From Peronospora farinosa (taxonomy: Eukaryota > Oomycota > Peronosporomycetes > Peronosporales > Peronosporaceae): a stretch of DNA of 64,000 nt. Positions 22,117-33,000 of the stretch are shown here, one piece after another (the stretch's first letter is position 1; the number at the start of each line of letters is the position of its first letter). The position numbers and the translations under genes are program-made. The stretch spans positions 62,001-126,000 of the forward strand of contig CANTFK010000984.1 in assembly GCA_947646735.1 (NCBI GenBank). Reading direction: 5' to 3'. The notes under the pieces were generated by a model, which did not search any database, had not been told where the DNA came from, and saw nothing but the letters and a program-made list of their open reading frames with translations.

Positions 22117-24270
22117 CTATGCCTTGCTACGCTTGAGAATACCCATGGGTTTGAATTCGGGGATGACAGGCTCGGGATGGTTGCGTGATAGCTTCTGAGA
22201 CGTCCTTAGTGTTGTGACACGGGTAGGTCGCATGCTGTCATCCCATGAGCCGTCTGATTTGGAACGGCTAAGGATGGAACCAGCACGACGCATTTTGCGC
22301 AGCGCCTGAAGCGCATCGTCAATGTTGAAGTAAAAGTGCTCTTCTGATCGAGCAGGGTCACTTAGCCATGCGCATAGAGCAGAGCTCTCGATACGATACG
22401 CGCCTTGTCTTACGGCCACAAGATCAACAAACGAGCGACGCAACATTCGCTGGTCTTCCGCTGTAAGTTTGAAATGTTCCTTGGCTTGGTCCTCCGTGAC
22501 AGGTGAGTACGGTCCTGCAGTTGCTCCGATCACAAGCTGCAGAAGTGGTTTTGCCTTGTCCCACACACGATCTCGACCTTGGCCAAACTTGTCCTCAAAA
22601 ATCTCTGCATAAATGTCGTACAGTGTCTCCGGCAGTTCATAGAGCACATCAAGCGGTATTGCGCCTTCGTTGCTCGCAGCCACCATTCCCGGGTGTGTCA
22701 AGGCCTGCTTTGTGAAATTGAGGTATGCAAAGTTGCCACCACTCTTCTGCACAAGCACCTTGTTCGCTTCCACGACATTGTCGTCACTAAAGTTGTGAGC
22801 AATGTCATCAACAAGCGAGGACACATCGGCCACGAAAGCATCATTTTGCGAGCTGAAATCCAGCACCGACGACACAGGAAAACGTTTTGCCAGCTTTGAC
22901 GAAGGCTTTGATGACACCATGATACGAACCCATGATGGAAGAAGAGGAATGATCTGTGCAAGAAACTCTAGCAGCTCGTTGCGACCGCGGCGTCCTATAG
23001 CGCACTGATCAATTCCGTCCACAAGAATAAACGACGCGTTCATGGGCTTCTCCACAGCATTCAACGGATCCACGAGCACCTTTGTAGCAAGGAGGACCGG
23101 GTCTGCTTCCTCCAGTACGTACCGGAGGTTGAGTCTTGCCAGTTGGTTCTTAAATGATGGCAGATTATCCACGAGCTGGTGCACAACTGACAGCAGCATG
23201 TTGCGCGGAGTGCTCTTGCTCTTGCGATCAAACTGGCAGCAGTGCGCAGCTAGCAGGTTTTCGCGGAACTGATGAGCCACTGTGCCACAAAAGGCACTCT
23301 TCCCGGTTCCTCCATCACCAACCACAGCCAGCAGTGTGTCGTTGTCCACGTTAAGACCTACGTCCAGCCACTCTTCCACACGAGCCAACGCCCATGTGCG
23401 CGACCCGGGGGTCAGACCACGAGCATGTGACGCCAGCTCAGACGTAGAGTCGATGAGCGGAAACATGTCGTTGATCTGTTCGGCTGTCAATGGTGTCGAC
23501 AGTGCATTGTCTGCAACGGGAGCCAATTGCGTAAGCCGCACACTGGCGCGCGCTGCGAGAGGAGGCATTTTATGGATGTTGGTGCGGGATGCGGCGAGTC
23601 GATCAAGCGTGGCCGACGACGTCTTAGTAGAAGTCTTGCGGGTCAGCGCCACACGGTCAGCAGTCGATAGCGGTTCCGACGTCGATCTCTTCATGGACAA
23701 CCTCGACGCACTTGACTGCGGTGCGACGAGTTTTGCAATGGCACCTTTAAGCAGCACCAACTCTTTGAGCACGTCGTAACGAGTCACATGCAGCTCATCC
23801 ATGACTTCTCGTCGGATTGTCTTGACCTCCTCTTTGATCTCAAGCACATCAGCCAAAAGCCGTTCCAGCTCAACGTCTTTGTTAACTCCACGACTGCTGT
23901 TGGCACGGGAGAAACCATGGTAAGAGTTGATCGAGACCGCATGGTTGGTGGGTGTCGTGGTCGAGAACTGTGAGAAGCTACTGCTAGCGTTGCTGGCCAT
24001 TTCGGCATCTTCCTGCAACGCTGAAAGCGTCGTATAATTGCTACGAAGGTTCTCCGTGGTGCGGTACACTGGTGGCTGGTTCGAGGCAGTGGTGCGGTTC
24101 TGACCGTAAAACATTTCTTCAACGTCGTCCGTGACACTGGACAGCGTCATACTGCGGTCAAACCGTGCAGCAGTTTCCTGGTTCTGTTTCAGATGAAGCG
24201 AGTCCTCATCCAGTGCCCACCCTGTCCCCTCTTTCTTGTGTAGCCGTAGCTTGTTCTTCAGTCTATTCAT
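22117..24270 (-). CDS. STAND/NACHT-type P-loop NTPase, function unknown
   Basis: A 717-residue single-exon protein. The start is the Met of MNRLKNKLRL, with another Met four codons earlier. The first 230 residues are Ser/Thr-rich with a coiled coil at about 115-165 (VELERLLADVLEIKEEVKTI). A P-loop NTPase follows: Walker A GDGGTGKSAF near residue 310, Walker B FILVDGIDQC near 400, then MVSSKPSSKLAKRF like a sensor segment, and helical C-terminal parts. The arrangement resembles animal TANC-type and other STAND switches, but I see no ankyrin, WD or TPR repeats behind it. Such proteins usually act as nucleotide-driven oligomerising switches; no partner is indicated here. A long GAA/CTT repeat lies just 5' of its start codon. 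Confidence 0.75.
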   Translation of the reverse strand: MNRLKNKLRLHKKEGTGWALDEDSLHLKQNQETAARFDRSMTLSSVTDDVEEMFYGQNRTTASNQPPVYRTTENLRSNYTTLSALQEDAEMASNASSSFSQFSTTTPTNHAVSINSYHGFSRANSSRGVNKDVELERLLADVLEIKEEVKTIRREVMDELHVTRYDVLKELVLLKGAIAKLVAPQSSASRLSMKRSTSEPLSTADRVALTRKTSTKTSSATLDRLAASRTNIHKMPPLAARASVRLTQLAPVADNALSTPLTAEQINDMFPLIDSTSELASHARGLTPGSRTWALARVEEWLDVGLNVDNDTLLAVVGDGGTGKSAFCGTVAHQFRENLLAAHCCQFDRKSKSTPRNMLLSVVHQLVDNLPSFKNQLARLNLRYVLEEADPVLLATKVLVDPLNAVEKPMNASFILVDGIDQCAIGRRGRNELLEFLAQIIPLLPSWVRIMVSSKPSSKLAKRFPVSSVLDFSSQNDAFVADVSSLVDDIAHNFSDDNVVEANKVLVQKSGGNFAYLNFTKQALTHPGMVAASNEGAIPLDVLYELPETLYDIYAEIFEDKFGQGRDRVWDKAKPLLQLVIGATAGPYSPVTEDQAKEHFKLTAEDQRMLRRSFVDLVAVRQGAYRIESSALCAWLSDPARSEEHFYFNIDDALQALRKMRRAGSILSRSKSDGSWDDSMRPTRVTTLRTSQKLSRNHPEPVIPEFKPMGILKRSKA

Positions 24271-25043
24271 TGTACCGACCATGACAGTTGATACTAATGC
24301 ACGTAAGGTAAAGAAGAAGAAGAAGAAGAAGAAGAAGAAGAAGAAGAAGAAGAAGAAGAAGAAGAAGAAGAAGAAGAAGAAGAAGAAGAAGAAGGAGAAG
24401 AAGAGAGGAGAGAAGAGCTACGCTAACCCACTTGGGTTTGACGAGATGATAGTCGAAGTGTAAATGACGTTGAGGTGATCACTGTGAAAAGGGTGAAGCA
24501 CTAACTACCAGACGGTTGAACCCTATGCTAAAGGTGGAGGTGATGCATCTGTCAACACCTGACGTAAGACTAATTTGTAACATGTACAGATGCATATGCT
24601 TGGTAAACTATTTGAATTTGTGGCGTACGTACGTACGTACGTGCCCATACGAGTTTCAATCCAAAACAACTTTACTTTTTTCTAGCGGCTGGTAGTTTTG
24701 AGGCCGGATGAGTGTATTGTTCTGGATAAAGTGGTTCATGCTCAAATCAAAGAGCTTTGACCCCAGGAAGAAAGGAGACGATATTCCAATTGTTTCAAAG
24801 GATGAAAACGACCCCATGAATTGACCGACTAGTTATTGTAAAAGTATGAGCGTCATGAAAATGGTATTGCATCCGTCTCGTTGCTTCATTTTTGCTATAG
24901 TCATCAACAAGGTCAGGACATGCCAGGTGGTGGACGATGGTGTGTTTGCAGATTGTTTCCAGCATCTGGAGCGGCGTTGGAGCGAAGCAGCGACAACTAG
25001 ACAGATACATACACACACAGAAAGTGAGCCACAGGGTTGCCCG
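24271..25043. other. Intergenic region with repeats
   Basis: 773 bases. Besides the GAA array described separately, a short TACG run occurs at about 24625-24645. The remaining sequence shows no supportable gene; short plus-strand frames near 24846 have no recognisable content. Confidence 0.5.
24310..24395. repeat. (GAA)n trinucleotide microsatellite
   Basis: Roughly 28 nearly perfect AAG/GAA units, decaying into GGAGAAGAAGAGAGGAG to the right. On the minus strand it is a CTT pyrimidine tract beginning about 40 bases upstream of the NACHT-protein start codon, so it probably lies in that gene's leader or core promoter. The plus-strand poly-Lys frame it creates is not a gene. Confidence 0.95.
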
Positions 25044-26385
25044 TCACAGTTTTCCCTTCAACTGCTACACTAGAACTGCAGTCTTGGTGCTAGCATTGGC
25101 TGCGTAACATCCATCGACATGACTCACCTCGGCCTGCATATTCAGACACATCTGCCGGAAAAGCGTCACCTCATTCTGCAAACCGTTGATAATTTCTGTT
25201 GATCCCACAAAAGACGTTGGGCAGTCAAATCCCTCGTTAGTTACGCGATGGTATTCAATGGCGTGCGCTCATCGACACAGCAAAAAAAGAAGCGCCAAGA
25301 CACGAACACGTACCAGCACTGCGCTGCAATTGGTCCTGCAAACTGCGGTTCGCGTGCTGAATATCGTACAAAAGCATTAAGATATCGGCCGCATATGTCA
25401 GCAAACCGTTACAATCTACTCTTCCGAGTCACATCCAGCTACGTACGCCCAGTTGCTCTTGCACCATCAAAAGCTGTGAGTTCTGTTGCGTGTAGTGAAG
25501 AAGCTGGTCCATCACCTCCGTCACTGCCACAGTGCGCTTCATTTGGCCATCCACGCGTGTAATGGTGATGTGCGTCGGCGTGTATACGGCACCAAGCCCT
25601 GTCTCCGATGGAGACTGAGGAGTACTAGCTGGTGGAGCGGCACCAATTGGAGATGGCGCTACCGTTGGCTGCTGTGGAGGTTGAGTTTCTTGTTTTGGTA
25701 AAGACACAGCCTGAATGTGTATAATAATCAGCGGTCCAAACAGGTTGTGAGATCCTGCACACCTCTAGAATCTTCCACATGACAAACTACTCGCCTTTTT
25801 CTTCTGCTGTTTCTTGGATATTTGGTTCATTGTCTGCTGCTGCGACGGAGACAGAGTGGATTTCTTGTCACCACTAACAGGATGCTGTGCACCAAAAAGT
25901 TAAACAAAAATTGTGATACAAGTTAATGTCATGATTCCACACCCTTTCAACCCTAGTTTATCAAACCTTTTGCACTTGCGACATTGTCATTTTCTTTTCC
26001 AGTGAGCATGTAGACTCTAGGATGTCCTTCTTGTTCTCTCCATTGGTGGTCAAGGTCTCGTCAATTGGTAATGAAGACTGCGTTTTGTTTTTCTTGTTCT
26101 TGTTCTTCTTCGGCTTGGAAACCGATACAAATGCCAAGTTCTTGAGCTGTGCCGAGTCACTGTCATCCATACAAACGTCAGTATTTTGTTACCTTTTGAC
26201 AGCAGCATTTCGCCACAAAAGACTTGCCTGTTTTTCTTCTTCGAGCGTGACTTTTTCTTTAGTTTTTGCTTCTCTTTACGCTCCTGTTGTCGCTCTTCAG
26301 CACTTCCATTGTCCGAGTCAGAGGCATCAGTCACACGCAGCTGGTTTAAAGCCGTAAACACGCTTGGTTTACTACGGGTAGCCAT
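25044..26385 (-). CDS. Unrecognised Lys-rich coiled-coil protein, multi-exon
   Basis: Seven exons with consistent phases give 277 residues: 26385-26228, 26159-25967, 25884-25795, 25710-25447, 25356-25314, 25195-25128 and 25061-25044. The N-terminus (MATRSKPSVFTALNQLRV) is followed by acidic then very Lys-rich stretches (KKKSRSKKKN, KPKKNKNKKNK) that look nuclear or nucleolar. A Pro/Gln-rich linker follows. The last 90 residues form a probable coiled coil (VTEVMDQLLHYTQQNSQLLM, then NRSLQDQLQRSAEIINGL). I do not recognise the family. Introns 1 and 3 both appear to start with GC (GCAAGT and GCGAGT); no GT donor keeps the frame. It could be an RNA-binding or ribosome-biogenesis accessory protein, but nothing proves that. 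Confidence 0.7.
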
Positions 26386-26603
26386 GGGGTATTGTAGAGT
26401 GGTTAGATTACTGGTAGTATTTAGTTTTAGCTGTTGAATGGTAGATCTAAAATAACTTGTATCAGTAGAACAGACATGAATATAATCTATATCAATACGT
26501 AAGTGTCTACTATCACTCAAACATTATGGCATTGTAATTGAAATAACAAAATCGGTCTCTTTTCAGTACTTCATGACCTAGTAAGTTCATATGAGCTCTT
26601 CAT

Positions 26604-28861
26604 TTACTCGTATGTGTCGGGATATTTGACAGGAACTTGTCGAGTTTCATCAGGGGACCAAATTTTTCCACCGGCCAGCAATTCAGTGATTTCCTGACAT
26701 GAGAGATGAACGGATGAAATGGCTTCGAAAAGTTGTTGCGACGATATATTCTTGGGAAAAGTGTGTAGTAGTCGCATAATGTCTTCTGGTTCCATCGTTA
26801 ACAGTGAATCCTGGAAAAGTGACAGCAGACCTGTAGAAACCAACAGCAGAACGTCAACCACTTGTTTAAATGTCGAGACCACACTGACAAAAAAGTCTTA
26901 CCCATGCTAGCCTGGAAAAAGAATGGTGACCCCAGCAGGACGTAGACATCCCAAATGCGCAATGCAAGGTCCAGTGATAAGCATCGGGTAAATAGTGTGA
27001 GTGCCCTGCTCGAACAGCACCACCATGTCACCGTGAGCTGATAGCGTATGCGACATGCAAATATGACAAACAATACCTTACCAGTCTACCGCGTACATTT
27101 GCGCGTCGATACCGATCTCTTGAAAATACGCCGCCAAAGCCGGTAATTCGTATTCGAAGATCTGGTTGTAGATATTAATGTAGTGGAATGTCTTCACATT
27201 GATAACAGTATCCAAAACCACTTCGTCAGCACGAACTAACAATACACGGATCAATTCACTTCACGTCACGTACTCGCGTTGCCTCCAGACGGAACATGTC
27301 AAAAAGCAAACTTGAGCTCATCAGGGCTACCAAAGCTTTAAAAGCAGTGAAGCTGTCCATGTGGAAGCACAATGTGGCCGCCAAGTAGCTCATACCTTGT
27401 ACGTATCCCAAGTCAGGTCGATAGCAGATGTATGCCTCCAGTACCTCCGTCGTGTGCGCTGTACCCTCGGCACCAGGCTGAAACAGCGGATGGTGACCGA
27501 ATGTGCGTGGCATGTCAACATTAACAAGCTTAATGCTACGTTCGCCATGTGCCACAAGCATCTCTGCAATCCCCACAGCGTCTTGTAACATATTCTGCAC
27601 AGGAAGTACGACAGATGATTGTCTTGCTCTTCTCTGGTCGCTAATGTGGGTTTCAACTGTTCGTGGAGCTTCACCAGCCAATGGCGTGCTGTCAGTGACC
27701 TGACACGTTTTCCAGTTTTCCGTGGTTAGTGATATTTCAGTATCTTCCACGGTACTCTCGGAGGTGGATGAAACACTGCTTACACTAGAAACACTTCTTG
27801 CCGGTGACTCCAGAATAGCACTTTCCGATACGGAGCTAGCCGTCAAAGTCTCAATCACTGAATACTCCACATCCCGCTTCAAAGACATTTCCATCAACAC
27901 AGCCTGGGCACGAGCCTTGCAGATCTTAAACAGGTCTTTGTTGACTTGCAGCATGTTTCCGAGTATCCAGGCCCACGCGCGACCACGTAATTCCTTGGGA
28001 ATACCCGCAAAGCATAAAGCGTCCAGCAAAGGCACGTCGTCGCGCGTACTACCACTCGGCAACGTAAACACTTCGTCCAACCACGTTTCGGTGTACGTCC
28101 GTTTTAGCTTGGGAAGTTGTTGTCGCCGTCGCTCCAGACGCCGCTCTTTCGATGCGCGCTTGTGCGACTTTTTCCACTGATTCTGCAGTGTGGTCGTTGC
28201 ATGAGAAGATGGGTTCCGTCGAATGACAGCAAATTCAAGAGCTGATCGATGTGCTTCGTCGCCAACTATAGACAACAATTTATGCAGCTCCGTCACCCAT
28301 CGTCGCCGTTCCTGCTCCGTCGTTGCACTTAAAAAGAGTCTCCTCGTCGACGTTTGCAGCACAAAAACAAAATTGCCAACATGGTTCACTTGATTCTGAT
28401 CATCAATCTGTCATATAAAAGCCACAATATCAAATCATCGGAATCATTCTCCAGCCTTTCAAGTTTTAATCAGGAAGCGCTTAGTAAAAGCGTTACCGTT
28501 TCATATTATTACAAACAAAAGAAGACGCACCACTTGAACGTCTCCCAATGACAACAATAATCGTGGTTTACGACCAGATTTGGTCGAATAGGTGATCTCA
28601 TTCTAACATAAAGACCAAAAAATAGACCCAATAATTAATGTGTCAGTACGTATACCATAGTAAAAACAAGTATAAAAAATAGTCCAATTGTTTTGCCTTT
28701 GTAAGTAAAAAATAACGAATACGCCAAATCTTGAGATGTTTGCTCTGCTCAGACCACACTAGCAATGAAATGATCGATACTACTGCTTCATAGACATTCG
28801 ATACACGTACCTGTTTGTGTAAATAACCCTGTAGTATGACCTCATGTGTGGCTACATTCAT
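26604..28861 (-). CDS. PH-TBC domain Rab GTPase-activating protein
   Basis: Seven exons with consistent phases give 581 residues: 28861-28811, 28744-28697, 28602-28531, 28407-27274, 27191-27082, 27005-26902 and 26830-26604. An N-terminal PH domain (about 8-100) reads LQGYLHKQ, then KHLKIWRIRYFLL, then FVFVLQTSTRRLFLSA with the invariant Trp in ERRRWVTELHKLL. The TBC domain (about 175-520) contains GIPKELRGRAWAWILGN, the arginine-finger motif VDMPRTF and the glutamine finger YVQGMSY, so catalytic GAP activity on a Rab is expected. A Ser-rich insert splits the TBC domain between the first two motifs. Intron 2 seems to use a GC donor (AAG/GCAAAA), since no in-phase GT exists and the join restores an ordinary PH strand. 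The target Rab cannot be told. Confidence 0.9.
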
Positions 28862-29030
28862 CGTATATGTCTAGAAAAAAAACAATCCAACAAAAAAAGA
28901 CGAAAACAAAACTAATCATTTGTGTTTTATCCAATCAACAACGAGATATTTGATATTTGTTCATTTTTAACCAATACCTATCTCCCAAGAAAAGACTCAG
29001 TCTCGTTTTTCAATAAGAAGGCAGTATCAG

Positions 29031-29912
29031 ATGCGACGCCCAGACGTTGTCATGGCTCCGCTGTCTCATTCGTCTTCGGTCGTTCAAGTGTCATCTGCAG
29101 CTCCAAGTAGTACTCGTGGACGTGTACGTTCTTCTACTGGATCTCTTGTTTCGCCTTCTACAAGCTCAAGTGGCTGGACACTTCCACCTTTGAACCAATT
29201 GATGACACTTCCCAGTAGTTTCTTGGCTTCACATTTTGGTACTTCTATGGACACGATTTACCCTATCCGCAATAACAACGAGCGTATTATTTCAGCCAAT
29301 CGGAATCGTGATACAAATCTACCAATCAATGGCTCTACACTTGATAATTTACTCCATGACGACGAAGACGACGACGAATGGGACGCATCGGATCACTTTG
29401 TTTTGCCTCGTCTTGTCTATCACAATGCCGTCGTAGACGACACTAGCGAGTCGACTCATCAACAGGAAGAAATTGATCTCACTGTCTCATCGTCTGAAGA
29501 TGAAGGAGGTGACACAAATGCAGTAGGAGACAGTGACGATGTTATTGAAATTATTGAACCCTTGCAGACATCCGACACTATCGAGTCAACGCTTTTCCAT
29601 CGGAAACGACGTCGACCACGAGTTGTAGCAAGTGAAAACGACGTGTTGGGACTGAAACGTCAGCGCTCCATGGACATGGTGAGAAGTATCGAGTCGACTA
29701 ACGTTGGAATGCGAAACAACGAGATGTTGCAGAAATTCAAGAGTGAACTCAAGTGCACCATCTGTTTGGATGTACTAGAAGGCATTACTTCCACGATATG
29801 TGGTCACATTTTTTGTGCTGAATGTATTCGCCTAGCGATCCGTGCTAATGGAAAATGCCCCTTGTGTCAGCGTCGTCTGCATCTCAAGGACATACATCCT
29901 CTCTTTTTTTAA
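29031..29912 (+). CDS. RING-finger E3 ligase resembling SUMO-targeted ubiquitin ligases
   Basis: A 293-residue single-exon protein with a C-terminal C3HC4 RING at about 240-285 (CTICLDVL, CGHIFCAECI, CPLCQRR), preceded by a long disordered Ser-rich region. Two hydrophobic-acidic stretches look like SUMO-interacting motifs: IDLTVSSSEDE and DDVIEIIEPL. A basic nuclear-localisation-like run (KRRRPR) follows them. This order, SIMs, basic patch, then terminal RING, matches RNF4/Slx5-type ligases that ubiquitinate polySUMOylated nuclear proteins. Only the RING is certain; the STUbL role is inferred from architecture. Confidence 0.85.
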   Translation: MRRPDVVMAPLSHSSSVVQVSSAAPSSTRGRVRSSTGSLVSPSTSSSGWTLPPLNQLMTLPSSFLASHFGTSMDTIYPIRNNNERIISANRNRDTNLPINGSTLDNLLHDDEDDDEWDASDHFVLPRLVYHNAVVDDTSESTHQQEEIDLTVSSSEDEGGDTNAVGDSDDVIEIIEPLQTSDTIESTLFHRKRRRPRVVASENDVLGLKRQRSMDMVRSIESTNVGMRNNEMLQKFKSELKCTICLDVLEGITSTICGHIFCAECIRLAIRANGKCPLCQRRLHLKDIHPLFF

Positions 29913-30001
29913 CTGTGAGCTATGTGGAGAAACGACAACCAGACCAGCTTTTTTATTATTATGGCGTGCATGATGCCTAAACATTTGCGACGACAGCGTT
30001 G

Positions 30002-33000
30002 TCAACTATGGGGACTTTCTCGCTGTACTGAAGCTGAAACGGCTACCGGGATATCCTCTGTGGAGTAATACTGGTTGAAATTTAGCCGGAGGAGAAGACA
30101 CTATTACGCAGAGCGTGGCATGCAGACAGAGCGCAGGTGTCAGCACATTAGAGCGATAGCTGGGACTTCCGCTATCTTTTTTTCTATCTACATAACGAAG
30201 CGCTAAATATACAAGGGCTAAACAGTTTGCGTACCTCGGAAAACTTTCGTGTGTTTTGTTCTGCATCGCGAGTAACGTTGTGAAGGCGGCCAACCAGTAC
30301 TCCGAGAGTGACGTCTAATTGACCGCACAATGCGCGCATGCAACTATCGTCTGAAGCTCGTTCGGCTACTTGTCGCTCCAAACCACGTATGAATCCCGTC
30401 AATTTCCAGGCTGCGGCGAGCGTGGCGGATATTGCAGAGCGGATCTGTAGGGCACGTTCCACACAATGTTAGCAGAGTACATGCATTACAATGGAACATA
30501 ACTTACTGCCAATACAGGCGTATCGAGGAAACAGCAGCAAAGTGCAACGGATACGTATTCTTCGTGGCAGCGACGTAGTTCTGTTAATGTTGTCGCCTTC
30601 TCTAATGCATACTCGAGCTCCGACCATGCCGACATTAGCACCTGTACACAAATATCCCGGGGTTAGTACCTCCGACAGTACGTCCGCCGTCTTAAGCCAT
30701 GCACCAACCTTTGCCGCAAACGTTTCGTTAAATGCTCGGAGGAATGCCTGCATTTTGTAGATAGCACCTCGACACAATCGCTCCAGTGCTGGTGATAGCT
30801 TTCTCTTTTGGCGAATAGTGCGCAACATCCCCCACATTTCTCGCGTTTCCAACGATGTCAGCCGTACATGAAGAAGAAATTGGTGCATTTGCTTGTAGTC
30901 ATTCAGAGAGCGGGATGTGATCACCAAACCCAGCGGCCATTTGACACCATACACTAACTCCAGTTCATTGAGCAAAGCTGGCACTGCCGGAGTCATCGTT
31001 AGACTAGATAATACTACCCACACATCGATGCACAGCAAAGACAGCGTGAGATAATACTAAAATGGTAGTCAACCCTTTTGAGTGCTTACCTCGCGACAAA
31101 GCTGCAGTAGTCTTATAATGAAAGTTCTGTGCAATGACATTCATTGACACTGATCCTTCAATCATAGCAAGAGTGAGAGCCGATGAAAGGCGGTCATCGG
31201 CCCCCCAGTTTACGCGAGTAGCTGAGTTTAAACCACGAAGAAAGTCGCGCGCGAAGATATCCATGCAATGGCCTTCTGACATAAGCATCAATTTGCGTAG
31301 CCAACGCAGATGCTCGAGCACCTGTAAAGAGTTACGAAACCAATCCACCGCCACTTGCTCTAGCTTTTGGGAAACAAGACGGACGGGTGTTTCCACGCAA
31401 GAGTTTACTATCGACGAAAACGAAGTAAAATCGGCCTCAGAAGCATTCTGCAAGTAGACACATGACAGAACGCGACAGTTTACAAGAAGTGCAATGGAGC
31501 GTATCATAAGGCAGTAGCTGACAATATTACCTCAGTTAGCGCCCGCGTCAGCACTTCAGAGTCTTCTTGAGAGATTGCCATCGAAAAGAAAGGGTGGATC
31601 GGAGGAAGCGATACTTGCGTAGACTCCAAAGGCACTTCTCCGCTTGCTTTAGATGATAGCCTTTCGCCGCAATCGCTTCTCCACCTTGCATATCGTTCCT
31701 CATCGTGAGCTACGTCCTGCATTTGGACATCTTTATCCACAGTAACCTCAGCGGGTGGCATAGTATCAGTCGTTATATCCACAACTTGGCTGCTTTCTTC
31801 CATTCCAGCATCATCTGTCATGCTAGCTGGTACACAATCATCGGCGTCCCTCTGCCAAAATCTGTCTTTGGGTGTAGGTATTTCGTCAGATCCACCGTAC
31901 AAAGTGTCGTACATAGAGGCCCCAATTCCTCTCGATTCGTCTAAAATGCGGACACAAGCTTTGCGAGAAGCCATAACAGTTGATGCTGGGCTCTTGAAAA
32001 TACCGAAGCTATGGCGTTCAAGCTGCGTAATCACTTTACCAGAAGCTATCCAGGCATCACTATTCGCTGATATCGAGCTGCAGTTTTTCAAAAGATTGTT
32101 CACTTCCACTACAGCTCGCCGGGTGCTAGAATTATCTGTGAACGTCTCACTGTGGCTTTCTGCCTCCTTGTCCATTTTCATGAAGGAGCCACCTTCGCTT
32201 CTAAGTGCTAATGTCCATGCACCTGTCTCCTCATTTGCTCTCGCTAAATCTATCCTGTCTTCTGCACTGTGCATCAGCGCTGAGTATCTGCGAGCAAGCA
32301 CACCAAATATAATTTTTCACATATACCTGCCAAAACGTCGAATCATTACTTACTCGTTTAGAAAGCCCTCACGGCCACAAGCCTCCTTATCCGCCTCAGC
32401 TTCCTTTGCCTCCTCGCCTTGCCTCACACCATTGGCGTTCTTCTCGTGAACCCATTGCAAATCGTATTGCTTTTTTTCCAATATTTGCTGGTCCAACATG
32501 TTCGTCTGCTGCAACTGAGAGCTTCGTTTCGCGTTGACCTACGTCATACAAACCAAACATAAGTAACTAACATTCACACAGGAAATAAGAGCGCACGTAA
32601 CAGACACACTTACATCTTCGGGCACAAAACATTGCATTTGTTCTTCCTTAGTCTCAAAAGGCATTTGCGACGTGCTCTTACAAGTTTCTGTGCGGCGTGT
32701 ATGTGGAATATCCATGGCTTCAGCAAAACTCGATTGCCACTCCTCTGTATGCTCAGTAGCTTTCTTGCTGCATGTGTAGATGGACAAAGGTTGCATATTT
32801 ACCTGACGTTACCAACGGTATATGTTAGCGGACAGGAAAAACAAGTACTGAAAAACTTACCAACAAGTGGGTAGAAGTGATAGCATTTACGCTTCGTAAA
32901 AGCGCTTGGACCTGACTGAGGTGAGCGACAAGGGGAGCAACATTCTTCAGAAACGCTGGTAGCATCTGAATTGCGTCGGCCGATAGATCATCACTAAAAA

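Noticed and set aside
24236..24463. Plus-strand frame encoding a poly-lysine protein
   Set aside because: It is simply the (GAA)n microsatellite read as Lys codons, with no conserved flanks.
28643..28861. Unspliced 72-codon reading of the TBC gene's first exon
   Set aside because: The frame is open, but splicing 28745-28810 and 28603-28696 gives a standard PH-domain order, which the unspliced frame does not.
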